This document shows, piece after piece, positions 8,943 through 19,342 of a stretch of DNA of 64,000 bases (position 1 is its first letter; every line of letters starts with the position of its first letter). A program made the position numbers and the translations under genes. The notes under the pieces were generated by a model. The model was given only the letters and a program-made list of their open reading frames with translations. It made no database searches and was not told where the DNA came from. Source of the DNA: Chitinophaga eiseniae (GTDB lineage Bacteria > Bacteroidota > Bacteroidia > Chitinophagales > Chitinophagaceae); contig NZ_FUWZ01000001.1 in the NCBI RefSeq assembly GCF_900167135.1, positions 1,474,336 to 1,538,335 of the forward strand. The letters are read 5' to 3'.

Positions 8943-9290
8943 TTACTTGGTCGCGGCCGTTTTCTGCTGTTGGGCAGAAGTGTATTCCATGCTGATGGCA
9001 GAACGCTCGATGGTGAAGCTGGTACCAGGACTAACTTCCACTACCAGGGTGTTGTCATCGTTCATTTTTTTCACTTTACCGTGGATGCCGGCAATGGTCA
9101 CGATTTTATCACCTTCTTTCAGGTTGTCAATGAATTGTTTCTGTTGTTTGGCTTTCTTGGTCTGCGGACGGATCATAAAGAGCCACATGATCAGGATCAT
9201 ACCGCCAAAAAACAGGATAGAAACCATTGGGCTACCGCCTTGTGCGCCGCCTTGTGACGGCCCCATCAGTAAAATGTTCATGATGTTCAT
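8943..9290 (-). CDS. yajC: Preprotein translocase subunit YajC
   Basis: 115 residues. A Gly/Gln/Ser-rich N-terminus leads into a single membrane helix (about 22-40, VSILFFGGMILIMWLFMIRP). The conserved cytoplasmic stretch RPQTKKAKQQKQFIDNLKEGD is typical of YajC, and IVTIAGIHGKV with a small beta domain follows. YajC associates with SecDF at the Sec translocon. The order nusB, DUF1573 lipoprotein, yajC, coaE is common in Bacteroidota and the gaps here are 36-37 bases, consistent with one transcript up to the hairpin at 8891-8925. ATGs at 9290 and 9281 are both possible starts. Confidence 0.95.
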   Translation of the reverse strand: MNIMNILLMGPSQGGAQGGSPMVSILFFGGMILIMWLFMIRPQTKKAKQQKQFIDNLKEGDKIVTIAGIHGKVKKMNDDNTLVVEVSPGTSFTIERSAISMEYTSAQQQKTAATK

Positions 9291-9326
9291 CGATAAATTG
9301 ATTTAAATAGTTTGCCTATACAGCGC

Positions 9327-9779
9327 TTATTTTGCAACAATATTACACTGGATCTTAGGGCCTACCTGATAACCACCGCCGTTGTTGGTCCTGATGGATA
9401 TTTCTTTTTCGGTATAGCCGGATTTCCCATGACTGTCGAATATTACCTTCATATAGCCGGATTCTCCCGGTTTGATAGGCTGTTTGGGCCATTCAGGCAC
9501 CGTGCAGCCACAGCTGGAGATAGCATCCTCGATAACCAGGGGGGCTTTACCGCTGTTGGTAAACTTAAAGGAATATTCCACCTTTTCACCCTGGACAATA
9601 TCTCCAAAGTTATGCACCTTTTCTTCAAAAGTAAGATCAGATGCTTTGCCGGCTTCAGCAGTATTGCCGGAGGCGGCGGGCTGACCGGCGGCAGCGGTTT
9701 GATCGTTAGCCGGTTGGTTATTGTTACAGGCAGCCACCAAAAGGGTGCCGCAGGTAAGGAAAAAGAGCAGTGTTCTCAT
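9327..9779 (-). CDS. DUF1573 lipoprotein
   Basis: 150 residues from the ATG at 9779; the longer frame to 9863 would run into the nusB 3' end and lacks a signal. MRTLLFFLTCGTLLVAAC is a lipoprotein signal with the lipidated cysteine at residue 18. A low-complexity Ala/Asn/Gln linker follows to about residue 47. The DUF1573 domain covers the rest: FGDIVQGEKVEYSFKFTN, the SSCGCTVPEWP motif with a close cysteine pair, and IKPGESG. The family is an immunoglobulin-like sandwich of unknown function that is abundant in Bacteroidota. It sits between nusB and yajC in the same operon. Confidence 0.9.
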   Translation of the reverse strand: MRTLLFFLTCGTLLVAACNNNQPANDQTAAAGQPAASGNTAEAGKASDLTFEEKVHNFGDIVQGEKVEYSFKFTNSGKAPLVIEDAISSCGCTVPEWPKQPIKPGESGYMKVIFDSHGKSGYTEKEISIRTNNGGGYQVGPKIQCNIVAK

Positions 9780-9816
9780 AATGGTGTTGTTTTGGCCTAA
9801 AAATACTGCTTTCCAC

Positions 9817-10746
9817 TTACTTTTTCGGACGGTCCTGTTTTTGCACCAGCGACTCTTTTTCAAGGTCTTTCAGGATATTGTCCAGGATACCATTGATGAA
9901 CTGACCGCTTTGTGGCGTGCTGTAAGCCTTGGCCAGGTCGATGTATTCGTTGATGGTCACTTTGGTCGGGATGGTAGGGAAATAGAGAAACTCACACACG
10001 CCCATTTCCATCAACAGCATGTCCACCGCCGCAATACGCTCCGGGTCCCAGTTCTGCAACTTGGGTTTGATCAGCTCCAGGCAGTATTCTTTTTTGTCGT
10101 TAACGGTCAGTAACAGCTCCCGCGCATAGTCCAGTTTCTCTTTGCTGATCAGTTGCAGGAAGTTGAACAGATGCGGTTTGTTGAAATAGTTGCCCAGCAG
10201 AATGGCCATCATCTCCTCGTCATCGCTCCAGTGCAGGAAGTTGTCCTCCATATGCTGGACAAACAGCTCGCTTTTGGCCAGCACCTCTTTATAAATATAT
10301 TCCAGGATCTCTTTTTCACCGGCTTTGGTGCGGGTTTCGTCCGCAATATAAGCTTTGTAGGCGTCGGAGGCGACCAGTATATTATAAAGCTTTCTGATCA
10401 GGTCAGTATCTGTCAGCTGGCGCATTTTCCACTGTTCCAGATTTACCTGAAAGCCTTTGTCGTTTGTTATCTGATAAATGAATTCATTTCCTGCGATTTT
10501 TGTATTCACCTGCAGGTCCTCGGCAGAGGGTAAGTGTTTGGAAGCACGGGTCTGGGCATCAGTTTCCGCATATTGCGCCACCTGTACCACCGAATAAAGT
10601 AAGTAGGTAAAGATCTGGCAGGTCTGGTCCAGCTTCTCATTCAGAAGCCTGGTAGCCGTGCCCGGCTTAATATTGCTTTGCTCCATCGTTTCCAGGGCAT
10701 AAAGTGTTTGCATTACTTTCACCCGGATATTTCTTCTACTGATCAT
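9817..10746 (-). CDS. nusB: Transcription antitermination factor NusB
   Basis: 309 residues, about twice the length of E. coli NusB, because Bacteroidota versions have a long N-terminal helical extension. The start, MISRRNIRVKVMQTLYALE, carries the RNA-binding arginine-rich helix. The canonical C-terminal bundle includes WDPERIAAVDMLLMEMGVCEFLYFP, IPTKVTINEYIDLAKAYS and SGQFINGILDNI. NusB with S10 binds boxA RNA and promotes antitermination on rRNA operons. It is the first gene of the leftward nusB-DUF1573-yajC cluster and has a -7 box at 10775-10782. Confidence 0.95.
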   Translation of the reverse strand: MISRRNIRVKVMQTLYALETMEQSNIKPGTATRLLNEKLDQTCQIFTYLLYSVVQVAQYAETDAQTRASKHLPSAEDLQVNTKIAGNEFIYQITNDKGFQVNLEQWKMRQLTDTDLIRKLYNILVASDAYKAYIADETRTKAGEKEILEYIYKEVLAKSELFVQHMEDNFLHWSDDEEMMAILLGNYFNKPHLFNFLQLISKEKLDYARELLLTVNDKKEYCLELIKPKLQNWDPERIAAVDMLLMEMGVCEFLYFPTIPTKVTINEYIDLAKAYSTPQSGQFINGILDNILKDLEKESLVQKQDRPKK

Positions 10747-10774
10747 CGTATAAAAAAGAACTGGTATAAGGGCG

Positions 10775-10782
10775 CAAAACTA
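10775..10782 (-). promoter_or_regulatory. -7 box of the nusB promoter
   Basis: TAGTTTTG on the minus strand matches TAnnTTTG and lies 28 bases upstream of the nusB ATG. A -33 TTG is not evident at the usual spacing. Confidence 0.5.
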
Positions 10783-10794
10783 GACAAAAATCCC

Positions 10795-10916
10795 GAAATT
10801 TAGATATTTTGGAATTTTGGGATTTGGAAATTTTGCGAATAGACATCTGCGGAACTACAAAAGACCGGAAAACAACGCCGGAATTAAATCACAAAATCCG
10901 TAAATATCTAAATTCC
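10795..10916. repeat. Long inverted repeat in the nusB-groES divergent gap
   Basis: The 31-base arm at 10795-10825 is complementary to 10886-10916 with about five mismatches; the right arm contains AAATCCGTAAATATCTAAATT. The 60 bases between the arms include a small hairpin of CCGG words. The element occupies the middle of the 336-base gap between divergent genes and is not itself a terminator. Confidence 0.7.
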
Positions 10917-10957
10917 TAAATGTTTTCCTGTCATTTTTTCCTGTTCCTTGTCATGAT

Positions 10958-10988
10958 TTGTCAGTAATTAAAGCCTGTATTACATTTG
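10958..10988 (+). promoter_or_regulatory. groESL promoter
   Basis: TTG at 10958-10960, a 20-base spacer and TACATTTG at 10981-10988 fit the Bacteroidetes housekeeping promoter. The leader is about 90 bases. No CIRCE inverted repeat (TTAGCACTC type) is visible, so HrcA control is not supported. Confidence 0.7.
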
Positions 10989-11082
10989 CAATCTGCAATT
11001 TTGACTATAAAAGCGCCTTGGCATAATTCTCGTGGCAGGGTGCATTCACAATTCAAACTACTTTCTTTAAATAAAAACTACT

Positions 11083-11364
11083 ATGGCTAAGAAATTAAGT
11101 ATTAAACCATTAGCTGACAGGATCATCGTAAAACCTGCAGCCGCTGAAGAGAAAACCGCTGGTGGTATCATCATCCCGGATACTGCAAAGGAAAAACCCG
11201 TTAAAGGAACCGTGGTAGCCGCCGGTCCTGGTAAAAAAGACGAGCCGGTGACTGTAAAAGTAGGTGACACCGTACTGTATGGTAAATACTCCGGTCAGGA
11301 ACTGCCTATCGACGGTGAAGACTACCTGATCATGAGAGAATCCGATATCCTGGCCATCGTTTAA
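11083..11364 (+). CDS. groES: Co-chaperonin GroES
   Basis: 93 residues, the standard length. It opens with [15 protein letters not shown], has the mobile loop [18 protein letters not shown] that contacts GroEL, and ends with [16 protein letters not shown]. GroES forms the heptameric lid of the GroEL folding chamber in the cytoplasm. It is followed 56 bases later by groEL, with no terminator between them, so the two form one operon from the promoter at 10958-10988. Confidence 0.98.
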   Translation: MAKKLSIKPLADRIIVKPAAAEEKTAGGIIIPDTAKEKPVKGTVVAAGPGKKDEPVTVKVGDTVLYGKYSGQELPIDGEDYLIMRESDILAIV

Positions 11365-11414
11365 TAACGGCCGGTTTGTGTTATTGTAAAAACTAATCTT
11401 TTAAATATCCTTAG

Positions 11415-13058
<1,644 letters not shown>

Positions 13059-13081
13059 TCAGTCTTATTACCATAAAAAGA

Positions 13082-13117
13082 AACTCCCGCAGGCCTTTCT
13101 GCGGGAGTTTTTTTATC
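13082..13117 (+). terminator. Terminator of groESL
   Basis: Stem AACTCCCGCAG / CTGCGGGAGTT with a short loop followed by seven T residues, 24 bases past the groEL stop. Confidence 0.9.
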
Positions 13118-13183
13118 TTGTAACTTTACCGCCGGTAGTGCGTTACACTGATAACTCTGGTAATTAAATCAACTTGCAACTGA

Positions 13184-13666
13184 ATGAAGTTATTGCTGAA
13201 AATAACCCTGGCCTGCCTGCCGGTACTTATCCTGCTCTCCTGCTCCAAAAAAGCAGAAGACATGGTCACAATGGACGCCGCAGAAACAGATACACGCATC
13301 CAACAATATCTCTTTGCCCACAACGAAATCGCCATACGTGACCCCTCCGGCCTGTACTACCGCATTTATGCGCCCGGAGACAGCGTTCACTTCGTAAAAC
13401 CTGCATCCGTTGTTTATGTCAACTATTCCAACCAACTGATTGACGGCACCATCGTAGACGCCTCTTTCGATGTGACAAACTTCAACAACCGGGAACTGAA
13501 AAATCATATTCCCGCCTGGCAGATAGGGCTGACCAAAATCTCCAAAGGAGGTAAAATCCGGATGTATATCCCGCCATACCTCGCTTTCGGTAGCATGGGC
13601 GTGCCCGATATCATCCCTCCCAACGCCATCCTTATCTCTGAGGTAGAACTGGTGGACATTAAGTAG
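13184..13666 (+). CDS. FKBP-type peptidyl-prolyl isomerase-like lipoprotein (1)
   Basis: 160 residues. MKLLLKITLACLPVLILLSC is a lipoprotein signal ending in the lipidated cysteine at residue 20. The C-terminal 90 residues resemble an FKBP domain: VVYVNYSNQLIDGTIVDASF, WQIGLTKISKGGKIRMYIPP and a final IPPNAILISEVELVDI. FKBPs isomerise X-Pro bonds. Several aromatic active-site positions look substituted, so catalytic activity is uncertain. It is followed 36 bases later by a second lipoprotein of the same family, which suggests a tandem duplication transcribed as a pair. Confidence 0.82.
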   Translation: MKLLLKITLACLPVLILLSCSKKAEDMVTMDAAETDTRIQQYLFAHNEIAIRDPSGLYYRIYAPGDSVHFVKPASVVYVNYSNQLIDGTIVDASFDVTNFNNRELKNHIPAWQIGLTKISKGGKIRMYIPPYLAFGSMGVPDIIPPNAILISEVELVDIK

Positions 13667-13702
13667 CTTTTTGTATAATTATAAAATCCAAATATCAACG
13701 GA

Positions 13703-14179
13703 ATGAAGAAAGTTTTTTTACTGGGAGGATTAGGCCTCGCTTTACTGGCAGCCTGCTCTAAAAAAGACGATACACCGCAGTACGATGCCATCAAACAATT
13801 CGATGCCGACAGCGTTACGATTGTCAATTACCTGAAAACCAATAACATCACAGCATCTCACGATCCGCGGGGTATCTTCTGGCAAATCATCGACAGTGGC
13901 GATCTGGGCAACAAACCCACCCCGACCAGCAACGTGACCGTGAAATATGCCGGCACCTTCCTCGACGGAAAAACTTTCGACAGCAACGACAACGCCAGCT
14001 TCGACCTGAACCGTGTCATCGACGGCTGGACCATCGGTATCCCCAAGATAGGTAAAGGCGGACGCATCAAGCTGTTCCTGCCCTCCATCTACGCCTACGG
14101 CCCCTACGCCAATAATGGCATACCGGCCAACTCGGTGCTGCTGTTCGATGTCACACTGAAAGATCTTGTTAAAAAATAA
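13703..14179 (+). CDS. FKBP-type peptidyl-prolyl isomerase-like lipoprotein (2)
   Basis: 158 residues. The lipoprotein signal MKKVFLLGGLGLALLAAC ends with cysteine 18. The FKBP-like domain has NVTVKYAGTFLDGKTFDSND, the VIDGWTIGIPKIGKGGRIKLFLPS stretch around the active-site W-I pair, and a final NSVLLFDVTLKDL. It is closer to the canonical FKBP pattern than the upstream paralogue. Both proteins share a lead-in helix ending in a D-P-[SR]-G turn. The location should be periplasmic, attached to a membrane by its lipid. Confidence 0.85.
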   Translation: MKKVFLLGGLGLALLAACSKKDDTPQYDAIKQFDADSVTIVNYLKTNNITASHDPRGIFWQIIDSGDLGNKPTPTSNVTVKYAGTFLDGKTFDSNDNASFDLNRVIDGWTIGIPKIGKGGRIKLFLPSIYAYGPYANNGIPANSVLLFDVTLKDLVKK

Positions 14180-14315
14180 TTCCCGGGCTGGCCTGACAGG
14201 TCAGCCCTTTTGATTTCCCGTTACAGCGGCTACCCGCATAAATCGTTAAATAACAAAATCTGTAAACACCTGAATAGGTAAAATGCCCTACTTTTACAGG
14301 TAAATCAATAATGTA

Positions 14316-15743
14316 GTGGCACACGAATGTATCTCCGTTTTCGACATCTTTAAGATTGGCATTGGCCCGTCCAGCTCCCATACTTTAGGCCCCTGGAGGG
14401 CCGCCCAACGCTTCCTCGGCGAACTGGAAGCCACCGGTAAACTCTCTTCCGTCACCAACTTACAGGTACTGCTTTATGGCTCTCTCGCCAAAACCGGTCA
14501 CGGCCATGGTACCGATATAGCCGTGCTGCTGGGACTCTGCGGCGATGACCCCGTTACCTTCGACGTTAATAAAATCAACGATAAAATAGATGACCTGCGC
14601 CGCACCCGCAAAATGATGCTGGCCGGCAAATACGAAATAGATTTTGACCCGGTGGAAGACATCGAATTCCTGTTCGAGGAGTCCCTGCCATTCCATCCCA
14701 ACGCCCTCGTATTCCTCGTCGCCTTCGCCGACGGCGATAAACGCGCGGCTACCTATTATTCTATCGGTGGCGGCTTCGTAGTACAGGAAGGTGAAATAGG
14801 CGGCGGCGGCTCCTCGGTGGACCTGCCTTTCCCCATCGATACGGCCCGGCAACTGCTGCAGTTCTGCATCAAGACCGGCTTCAGCATCTCCGAACTGGTG
14901 ATGGAAAACGAACTGGCCTGGAGATCGGAAGCGGAAACCCGCGCCGGTGTGCTCAACATCTGGCGCGTAATGCAGGAATGCACCTACCGCGGCTGCCATA
15001 CTACCGGTGAACTGCCAGGTGGCCTCAAAGTGGCCCGCCGCGCCGCCGCACTCAATAAAAAACTGCTGAAAGGCCGCACCTATACCGACTATAACTCCTG
15101 GATAGAAGCTATCCGCGCCGGAGGCGCACACTTCACTTATACGCTCGACTGGGTGAGCTGCTTTGCCCTCGCCGTAAATGAAGAAAATGCCTCTTTCGGC
15201 CGCGTAGTCACAGCGCCCACCAATGGCGCCGCCGGCGTAATACCCGCCGTACTGCAGTATTACATCGCCTTCTGCGACGGCCTGCACGACGATAGGATCA
15301 TGCAGTTCCTGCTCACCGCTTCCGAGATAGGCAGCATCTTCAAAAAACGTTCTACCATCTCCGCCGCTATGGGCGGGTGCCAGGCGGAAATAGGCGTTTC
15401 TTCCGCCATGGCCGCCGCAGCGCTGACAGAATGCCTCGGCGGATCCCAACGGCAGGTGCTGATGGCCGCTGAAATAGCCATGGAACACCACCTCGGCCTT
15501 ACCTGCGACCCTATCGGCGGACTGGTGCAGATTCCCTGCATTGAAAGAAATACCATGGGCGCCATCAAAGCTATTACAGCTTCCCAACTGGCGCTGCAAA
15601 GCAACCCGGAACTGGCCAAGGTGTCCCTCGATGCCGTGGTGAAAACCATGTGGGACACCGCACTGGACATGAATTCCAAATACAAGGAAACCTCCGACGG
15701 CGGCCTCGCTGTCAATATCCCGATCAGTCTCAGCGAATGCTAA
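14316..15743 (+). CDS. sdaA: L-serine ammonia-lyase (serine dehydratase), single-chain
   Basis: 475 residues from a GTG at 14316. An in-frame TAA lies at 14301 and no ATG precedes [20 protein letters not shown], which is the conserved N-terminus of the family, so GTG is the best start. The enzyme deaminates serine to pyruvate with a [4Fe-4S] cluster rather than PLP. The three cluster cysteines are recognisable in [12 protein letters not shown] and [18 protein letters not shown]. The beta (substrate) and alpha (cluster) domains are fused in one chain, as in E. coli SdaA. A possible -7 element with a deviating last base lies about 20 bases upstream. Confidence 0.95.
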   Translation: MAHECISVFDIFKIGIGPSSSHTLGPWRAAQRFLGELEATGKLSSVTNLQVLLYGSLAKTGHGHGTDIAVLLGLCGDDPVTFDVNKINDKIDDLRRTRKMMLAGKYEIDFDPVEDIEFLFEESLPFHPNALVFLVAFADGDKRAATYYSIGGGFVVQEGEIGGGGSSVDLPFPIDTARQLLQFCIKTGFSISELVMENELAWRSEAETRAGVLNIWRVMQECTYRGCHTTGELPGGLKVARRAAALNKKLLKGRTYTDYNSWIEAIRAGGAHFTYTLDWVSCFALAVNEENASFGRVVTAPTNGAAGVIPAVLQYYIAFCDGLHDDRIMQFLLTASEIGSIFKKRSTISAAMGGCQAEIGVSSAMAAAALTECLGGSQRQVLMAAEIAMEHHLGLTCDPIGGLVQIPCIERNTMGAIKAITASQLALQSNPELAKVSLDAVVKTMWDTALDMNSKYKETSDGGLAVNIPISLSEC

Positions 15744-15748
15744 TATAA

Positions 15749-15852
15749 AATACGGCAACAGCGGTACAGGGAGCAGGATTTTAAATATGTTTATATTAAG
15801 AAAGAAACATATTTTCGTTTTGCGCTCAGTACCGCAATTCGTAATCCGTATT
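15749..15852. repeat. Nested inverted repeat filling the sdaA-peptidase gap
   Basis: Three nested perfect pairs share one centre: AATACGG 15749-15755 with 15846-15852, GCGGTAC 15761-15767 with 15829-15835, and AAATATGTTT 15783-15792 with 15805-15814. The right side also contains AATTCGTAATCCGTA, a word shared with other gaps. The element ends five bases before the next ATG. Confidence 0.65.
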
Positions 15853-15857
15853 TTTTT

Positions 15858-18659
15858 ATGCGTCACTACTTCTGGCTCCTGTTATTGTCAACTTCCGCCG
15901 CCGCCCAACAGTTCGGGGGGAACCCTCCTTCCCTGAAATGGCAACAGATCAATACCGATACTGTCCGCGTTATCTTCCCCAAAGGTATGAGCCCGCAAGG
16001 GGAACGTGTAGCCAATATCGTTACCTGGCTGAATAAAAATACCCGCTCCTCTATCGGTCCGCTGGAAAGGAAAGTAGACATCGTGCTGCAGAACCAGACC
16101 ATGCAGTCCAACGGATACGTACAACTCGGCCCTTTCCGCTCCGAATTCTATCTCGCCCCGTCTCCCACATCGCAGGACCTCGGCTCCCTCAACTGGACCG
16201 AGCAGCTCGCGCTCCACGAATACCGCCACGTATTGCAGAACATGAACTTCCGGCAGGGAGTGTCTAAAGTGTTTTCCTGGCTGGGTGGGCAACTGGGACA
16301 GGCGGCGGCTACCAATATCGCCGTCCCCAACTGGTTTTGGGAAGGCGACGCCGTGATCAACGAAACGGTTTTCAGTCCGCAGGGGAGGGGCCGCCTGCCA
16401 GCATTCTTCGACGGGTTCCGCGCCCTGTCGCTGGAAGACAAGCACTATGCCTACATGAAAATCCGCAACGGTTCCTACCGCGATTTCGTCCCCGACCACT
16501 ACCCGCTGGGCTACCTGCTGGCCACCTACGGCCGCAACCACTACGGCGACGATTTCTGGAAGCACATTACCAGCGACGCGGTCCGCTACCGCGGCGTTTT
16601 TTACCCTTTCTCCCAAAGCCTGAAAAGACGCACCGGCAAAAATATCACCGCCTTCTATAACGCCATGCTGGCAGAATACCAGCCACAATGGAATCAATAC
16701 GCCGCCCGCCCGGACACTACGCCGGTAGTGCCGGTCACCGCTTCCGGCCGCACCGTTACCAACTATAAATATGTATATGCCGCCGGCCCCGGAGAATGGA
16801 TCGTGCTGAAAGACGCCTATAATAAAGTACCAGGCATCTACCGCCTGCACAGCAACGGCGATGAAGAACTGCTGGTAAGGCCAGGCATTGTTTACAACGA
16901 TTTCTTCAGTTACCGCAACCAGCGCATCGTATGGGCCGCCGCCCGCTTCGACGCACGTTGGGGCTGGAAAAATTTCTCTGTCATCAAAGTGCATGACAAC
17001 GCCAACGGTCGTACGAAAACGGTATCTCCCCGCGGTAAGTTCTTCTCCCCGGACATCAGCGCCAACGGCCAGCAGATAGTGGCGGCATCCATTACGCCGG
17101 ACATGCACTACAGCCTGCAGGTCATCAGCACCGCCACCGGCGACATAGAGAAAATATTGCCCAACCCCGACAACTGGTACTATACTTTCCCCCGCTTCAC
17201 CGCGGACGATAAGGCGGTAATCAGCGCCGTCCGTAATGAACGCGGTGAAATGGCCCTCGTACAACAATCACTGCTGACCGGCGAAGCCACGCCACTCACC
17301 CCCTTCAGCTACGTGGTGCTGGGAATACCCGCAGTACAGGGAGATACGGTATACTTCACCGCTTCCACCCGCGATGTCAACAACGTATATGCCTTGACGT
17401 TGTCCGACAGGAAAACATATGAAATCACAGACAGGGGGAACAGCGCGCTGCACATGGCTGTGTCGCCGCAACAGGACAGCCTCCTGTTCAGCGAGTTTAC
17501 CACTGCCGGCTATCGCCTGTACCGCACGCCGCTGAAAACAGCCTGGAAAGAAACATCCGTGGCTCAATCGCAGCACAGTAAGTGGCTGCAGCCGGTTGCT
17601 ACAGAAAACGCGAATACACTGGATATCGTACCACAGGACTCCCTGCCGGTAAAGAAATACAGGCTTTTTACCCGTCCGTTCAACTTCCACAGCTGGGTAC
17701 CATCCTTCAATGATCCCAACTACAGCATCTCGCTGCTGGGAGAGAATATCCTCAATACCACCAACACCTCCATCGGGTACAACTACAACCGGAATGAAGG
17801 TTACTCCGATGTGAGCGCCAGCTTCACCTTCGGCGGATGGTTTCCCTACCTGAACACCGGTGTGGACTATATTTTTAACCGCAATACCGTAGTGCCTAAC
17901 CTCGGCCGTATTTACTGGAACGAGCTGACCTGGCACGCAGGACTGTCTGTTCCGCTGAACCTGTCGTCCGGACTGTTCAGCCGCAGCCTGCTAATCGGCA
18001 GCGACTATAATATCCTGCACCGCTATCCGCAGGGGAACTTTAAATTCAGGAACGACAACCTGCAGTACCTGAGCAGCCGGTTGCTCTTCAATAATATGCG
18101 GATCAAAGCCAAACAAAATATCTACAGCCATTTTGGACAGTATGTGGCGTTGTATTATAACCACTCGCTGGGCAACCCGTTTGCCACGCAGTTCTATGGC
18201 CGCATAGACCAGTATCTCCCCGGGTTCTCCCGGAACCACAACATCGTGTTGCAGGCGGCTTTCCAGCAGCGTGACCAGGATTTTAACTATACTTTCACGG
18301 ATAACTTCGTATATGCGAGAGGGTACAATACGCCTTTCTACGACAGGGTGTATAAGCTGGGGGCCAACTATCATCTGCCGCTGGCGTATCCGGACTGGGG
18401 CTTTGCGCAGATCCTCTATTTCAGCCGCGTACGGGGCAACCTGTTCTACGATTACAGTGTAGCAAGGGATTTTGTGAACAATAAGAACAACCGCTATACT
18501 TCCGCCGGAGCAGAGCTCTTCCTGGATACCCGTATCGGCAATACGCTGCCGTTTACCTGTGGGGTGCGGTTCAGCCACCTGTTTGACAAAGACCCGAAAG
18601 ACAATGCGCAGAACAGGGTAGATTTTATTGTGCCGCTACAGCAGCTGTTCAGTTATTGA
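15858..18659 (+). CDS. Secreted gluzincin-like / beta-propeller / outer-membrane barrel fusion
   Basis: 933 residues. A signal peptide (MRHYFWLLLLSTSAAAQ) is followed by a peptidase-like domain with HEYRH at 120-124 and NWFWEGDA at 158-165. HExxH plus a downstream WxxEG glutamate (E162) is the zinc-site pattern of gluzincin metallopeptidases. Residues of about 290-590 contain repeated strands ending in D or N turns (GEEL-, GDIEKI-, FSPDISANGQQIVAAS), which resemble a TolB-type beta-propeller. The last 300 residues have alternating aromatic strands (NYSISLLGENI, SIGYNYNRNEGYSDVSASF) and end FSY, a typical outer-membrane barrel terminus. The protein therefore probably sits in the outer membrane with a peptidase domain attached. 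Substrate is unknown. It stands alone between two intergenic repeats. Confidence 0.8.
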   Translation: MRHYFWLLLLSTSAAAQQFGGNPPSLKWQQINTDTVRVIFPKGMSPQGERVANIVTWLNKNTRSSIGPLERKVDIVLQNQTMQSNGYVQLGPFRSEFYLAPSPTSQDLGSLNWTEQLALHEYRHVLQNMNFRQGVSKVFSWLGGQLGQAAATNIAVPNWFWEGDAVINETVFSPQGRGRLPAFFDGFRALSLEDKHYAYMKIRNGSYRDFVPDHYPLGYLLATYGRNHYGDDFWKHITSDAVRYRGVFYPFSQSLKRRTGKNITAFYNAMLAEYQPQWNQYAARPDTTPVVPVTASGRTVTNYKYVYAAGPGEWIVLKDAYNKVPGIYRLHSNGDEELLVRPGIVYNDFFSYRNQRIVWAAARFDARWGWKNFSVIKVHDNANGRTKTVSPRGKFFSPDISANGQQIVAASITPDMHYSLQVISTATGDIEKILPNPDNWYYTFPRFTADDKAVISAVRNERGEMALVQQSLLTGEATPLTPFSYVVLGIPAVQGDTVYFTASTRDVNNVYALTLSDRKTYEITDRGNSALHMAVSPQQDSLLFSEFTTAGYRLYRTPLKTAWKETSVAQSQHSKWLQPVATENANTLDIVPQDSLPVKKYRLFTRPFNFHSWVPSFNDPNYSISLLGENILNTTNTSIGYNYNRNEGYSDVSASFTFGGWFPYLNTGVDYIFNRNTVVPNLGRIYWNELTWHAGLSVPLNLSSGLFSRSLLIGSDYNILHRYPQGNFKFRNDNLQYLSSRLLFNNMRIKAKQNIYSHFGQYVALYYNHSLGNPFATQFYGRIDQYLPGFSRNHNIVLQAAFQQRDQDFNYTFTDNFVYARGYNTPFYDRVYKLGANYHLPLAYPDWGFAQILYFSRVRGNLFYDYSVARDFVNNKNNRYTSAGAELFLDTRIGNTLPFTCGVRFSHLFDKDPKDNAQNRVDFIVPLQQLFSY

Positions 18660-18757
18660 TTTTGAAATTTGGGGGATTCATAAAAGCGACGCTGAAACTT
18701 CGGTCTTTTTATATTTATAGTAATCAATCGCGTTATAATCCCCCAAATTCCAAAATC
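18658..18757. repeat. Inverted repeat between convergent genes
   Basis: The 21-base arm at 18658-18678 (GATTTTGAAATTTGGGGGATT) is complementary to 18737-18757 with one mismatch. The left arm overlaps the stop codon of the barrel fusion gene. AAATCCGTAAATC follows the right arm. Confidence 0.7.
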
Positions 18758-18779
18758 CGTAAATCAAAAAATCTCAAAA

Positions 18780-19283
18780 TCACTTCACGTCTATCCGTAA
18801 CGAAGGGGCGCGGTAAATTTTATCCGGTGCGTATTCGATCAGGATATCATCAAAGTACAATACATCTCCCTGTTGCAGGCTCTCTTTGAGGCGGGTGCTC
18901 CAGAGGGCCGGGAGGCGGGACGTTTTAAAGTTGTCCCCTGTATAGTCTTTATAGATGCCGGGCTGACCGGTAGTATCGTTGAGATAAGGCTGATGTTGTT
19001 CGTACGTAAAAGCGAAAGAGATCACGGGGTAGACGTGATTTTTTTCATCGCGTACTACCAGTGCGGAGTCCAGCAGTTTCACCACCTGGCTTTTGGGCAG
19101 GGTATCGCTGAGGAAAAGTCCCCAGCTGCTGCGGAGCTTCGCAGGCCGTTTGTTGGAAGCCGGTGTGGTTTTGTTTGCCGATGAGGTTTTGGTGGCAGGA
19201 ACAGGTTTTTTGCCGGATTGGGCAAACGTGGCCATGTTGATCATCAACAGCAGGAAAATGAATGCGGACAGGTGTTTCAGCAT
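18780..19283 (-). CDS. Secreted hypothetical protein
   Basis: 167 residues with a signal peptide (MLKHLSAFIFLLLMINMATFAQ), then a Lys/Thr/Ser-rich linker (about 23-48). The globular part runs from WGLFLSDTLPKSQVVKLLDS to FDDILIEYAPDKIYRAPSL. No cysteines, catalytic motifs or repeats are visible. The spacing of acidic and aromatic residues suggests a small beta-rich domain. I do not recognise the family. It lies directly downstream of valS on the same strand, after a terminator, so it is probably expressed separately. Confidence 0.75.
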   Translation of the reverse strand: MLKHLSAFIFLLLMINMATFAQSGKKPVPATKTSSANKTTPASNKRPAKLRSSWGLFLSDTLPKSQVVKLLDSALVVRDEKNHVYPVISFAFTYEQHQPYLNDTTGQPGIYKDYTGDNFKTSRLPALWSTRLKESLQQGDVLYFDDILIEYAPDKIYRAPSLRIDVK

Positions 19284-19299
19284 GATAGTGACGGGATAT

Positions 19300-19333
19300 A
19301 AAAAAATCGCCCGGTATACTAACGACCGGGCGA
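19300..19333 (-). terminator. Terminator of valS
   Basis: A 10-bp perfect stem (ATCGCCCGGT at 19306-19315 with 19324-19333) is followed on the minus strand by seven T residues, ten bases past the valS stop. Confidence 0.85.
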
Positions 19334-19342
19334 TGATTAAAA

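Noticed and set aside
10920..11082. CIRCE element upstream of groESL
   Set aside because: No TTAGCACTC-N9-GAGTGCTAA or close variant is present.
13190..13507. A minus-strand frame across the first FKBP gene
   Set aside because: It is a shadow of a lipoprotein gene with a clear signal and FKBP domain.
15888..17267. A long minus-strand frame across the peptidase-barrel gene
   Set aside because: It has no start context or motif and overlaps a well-supported gene.
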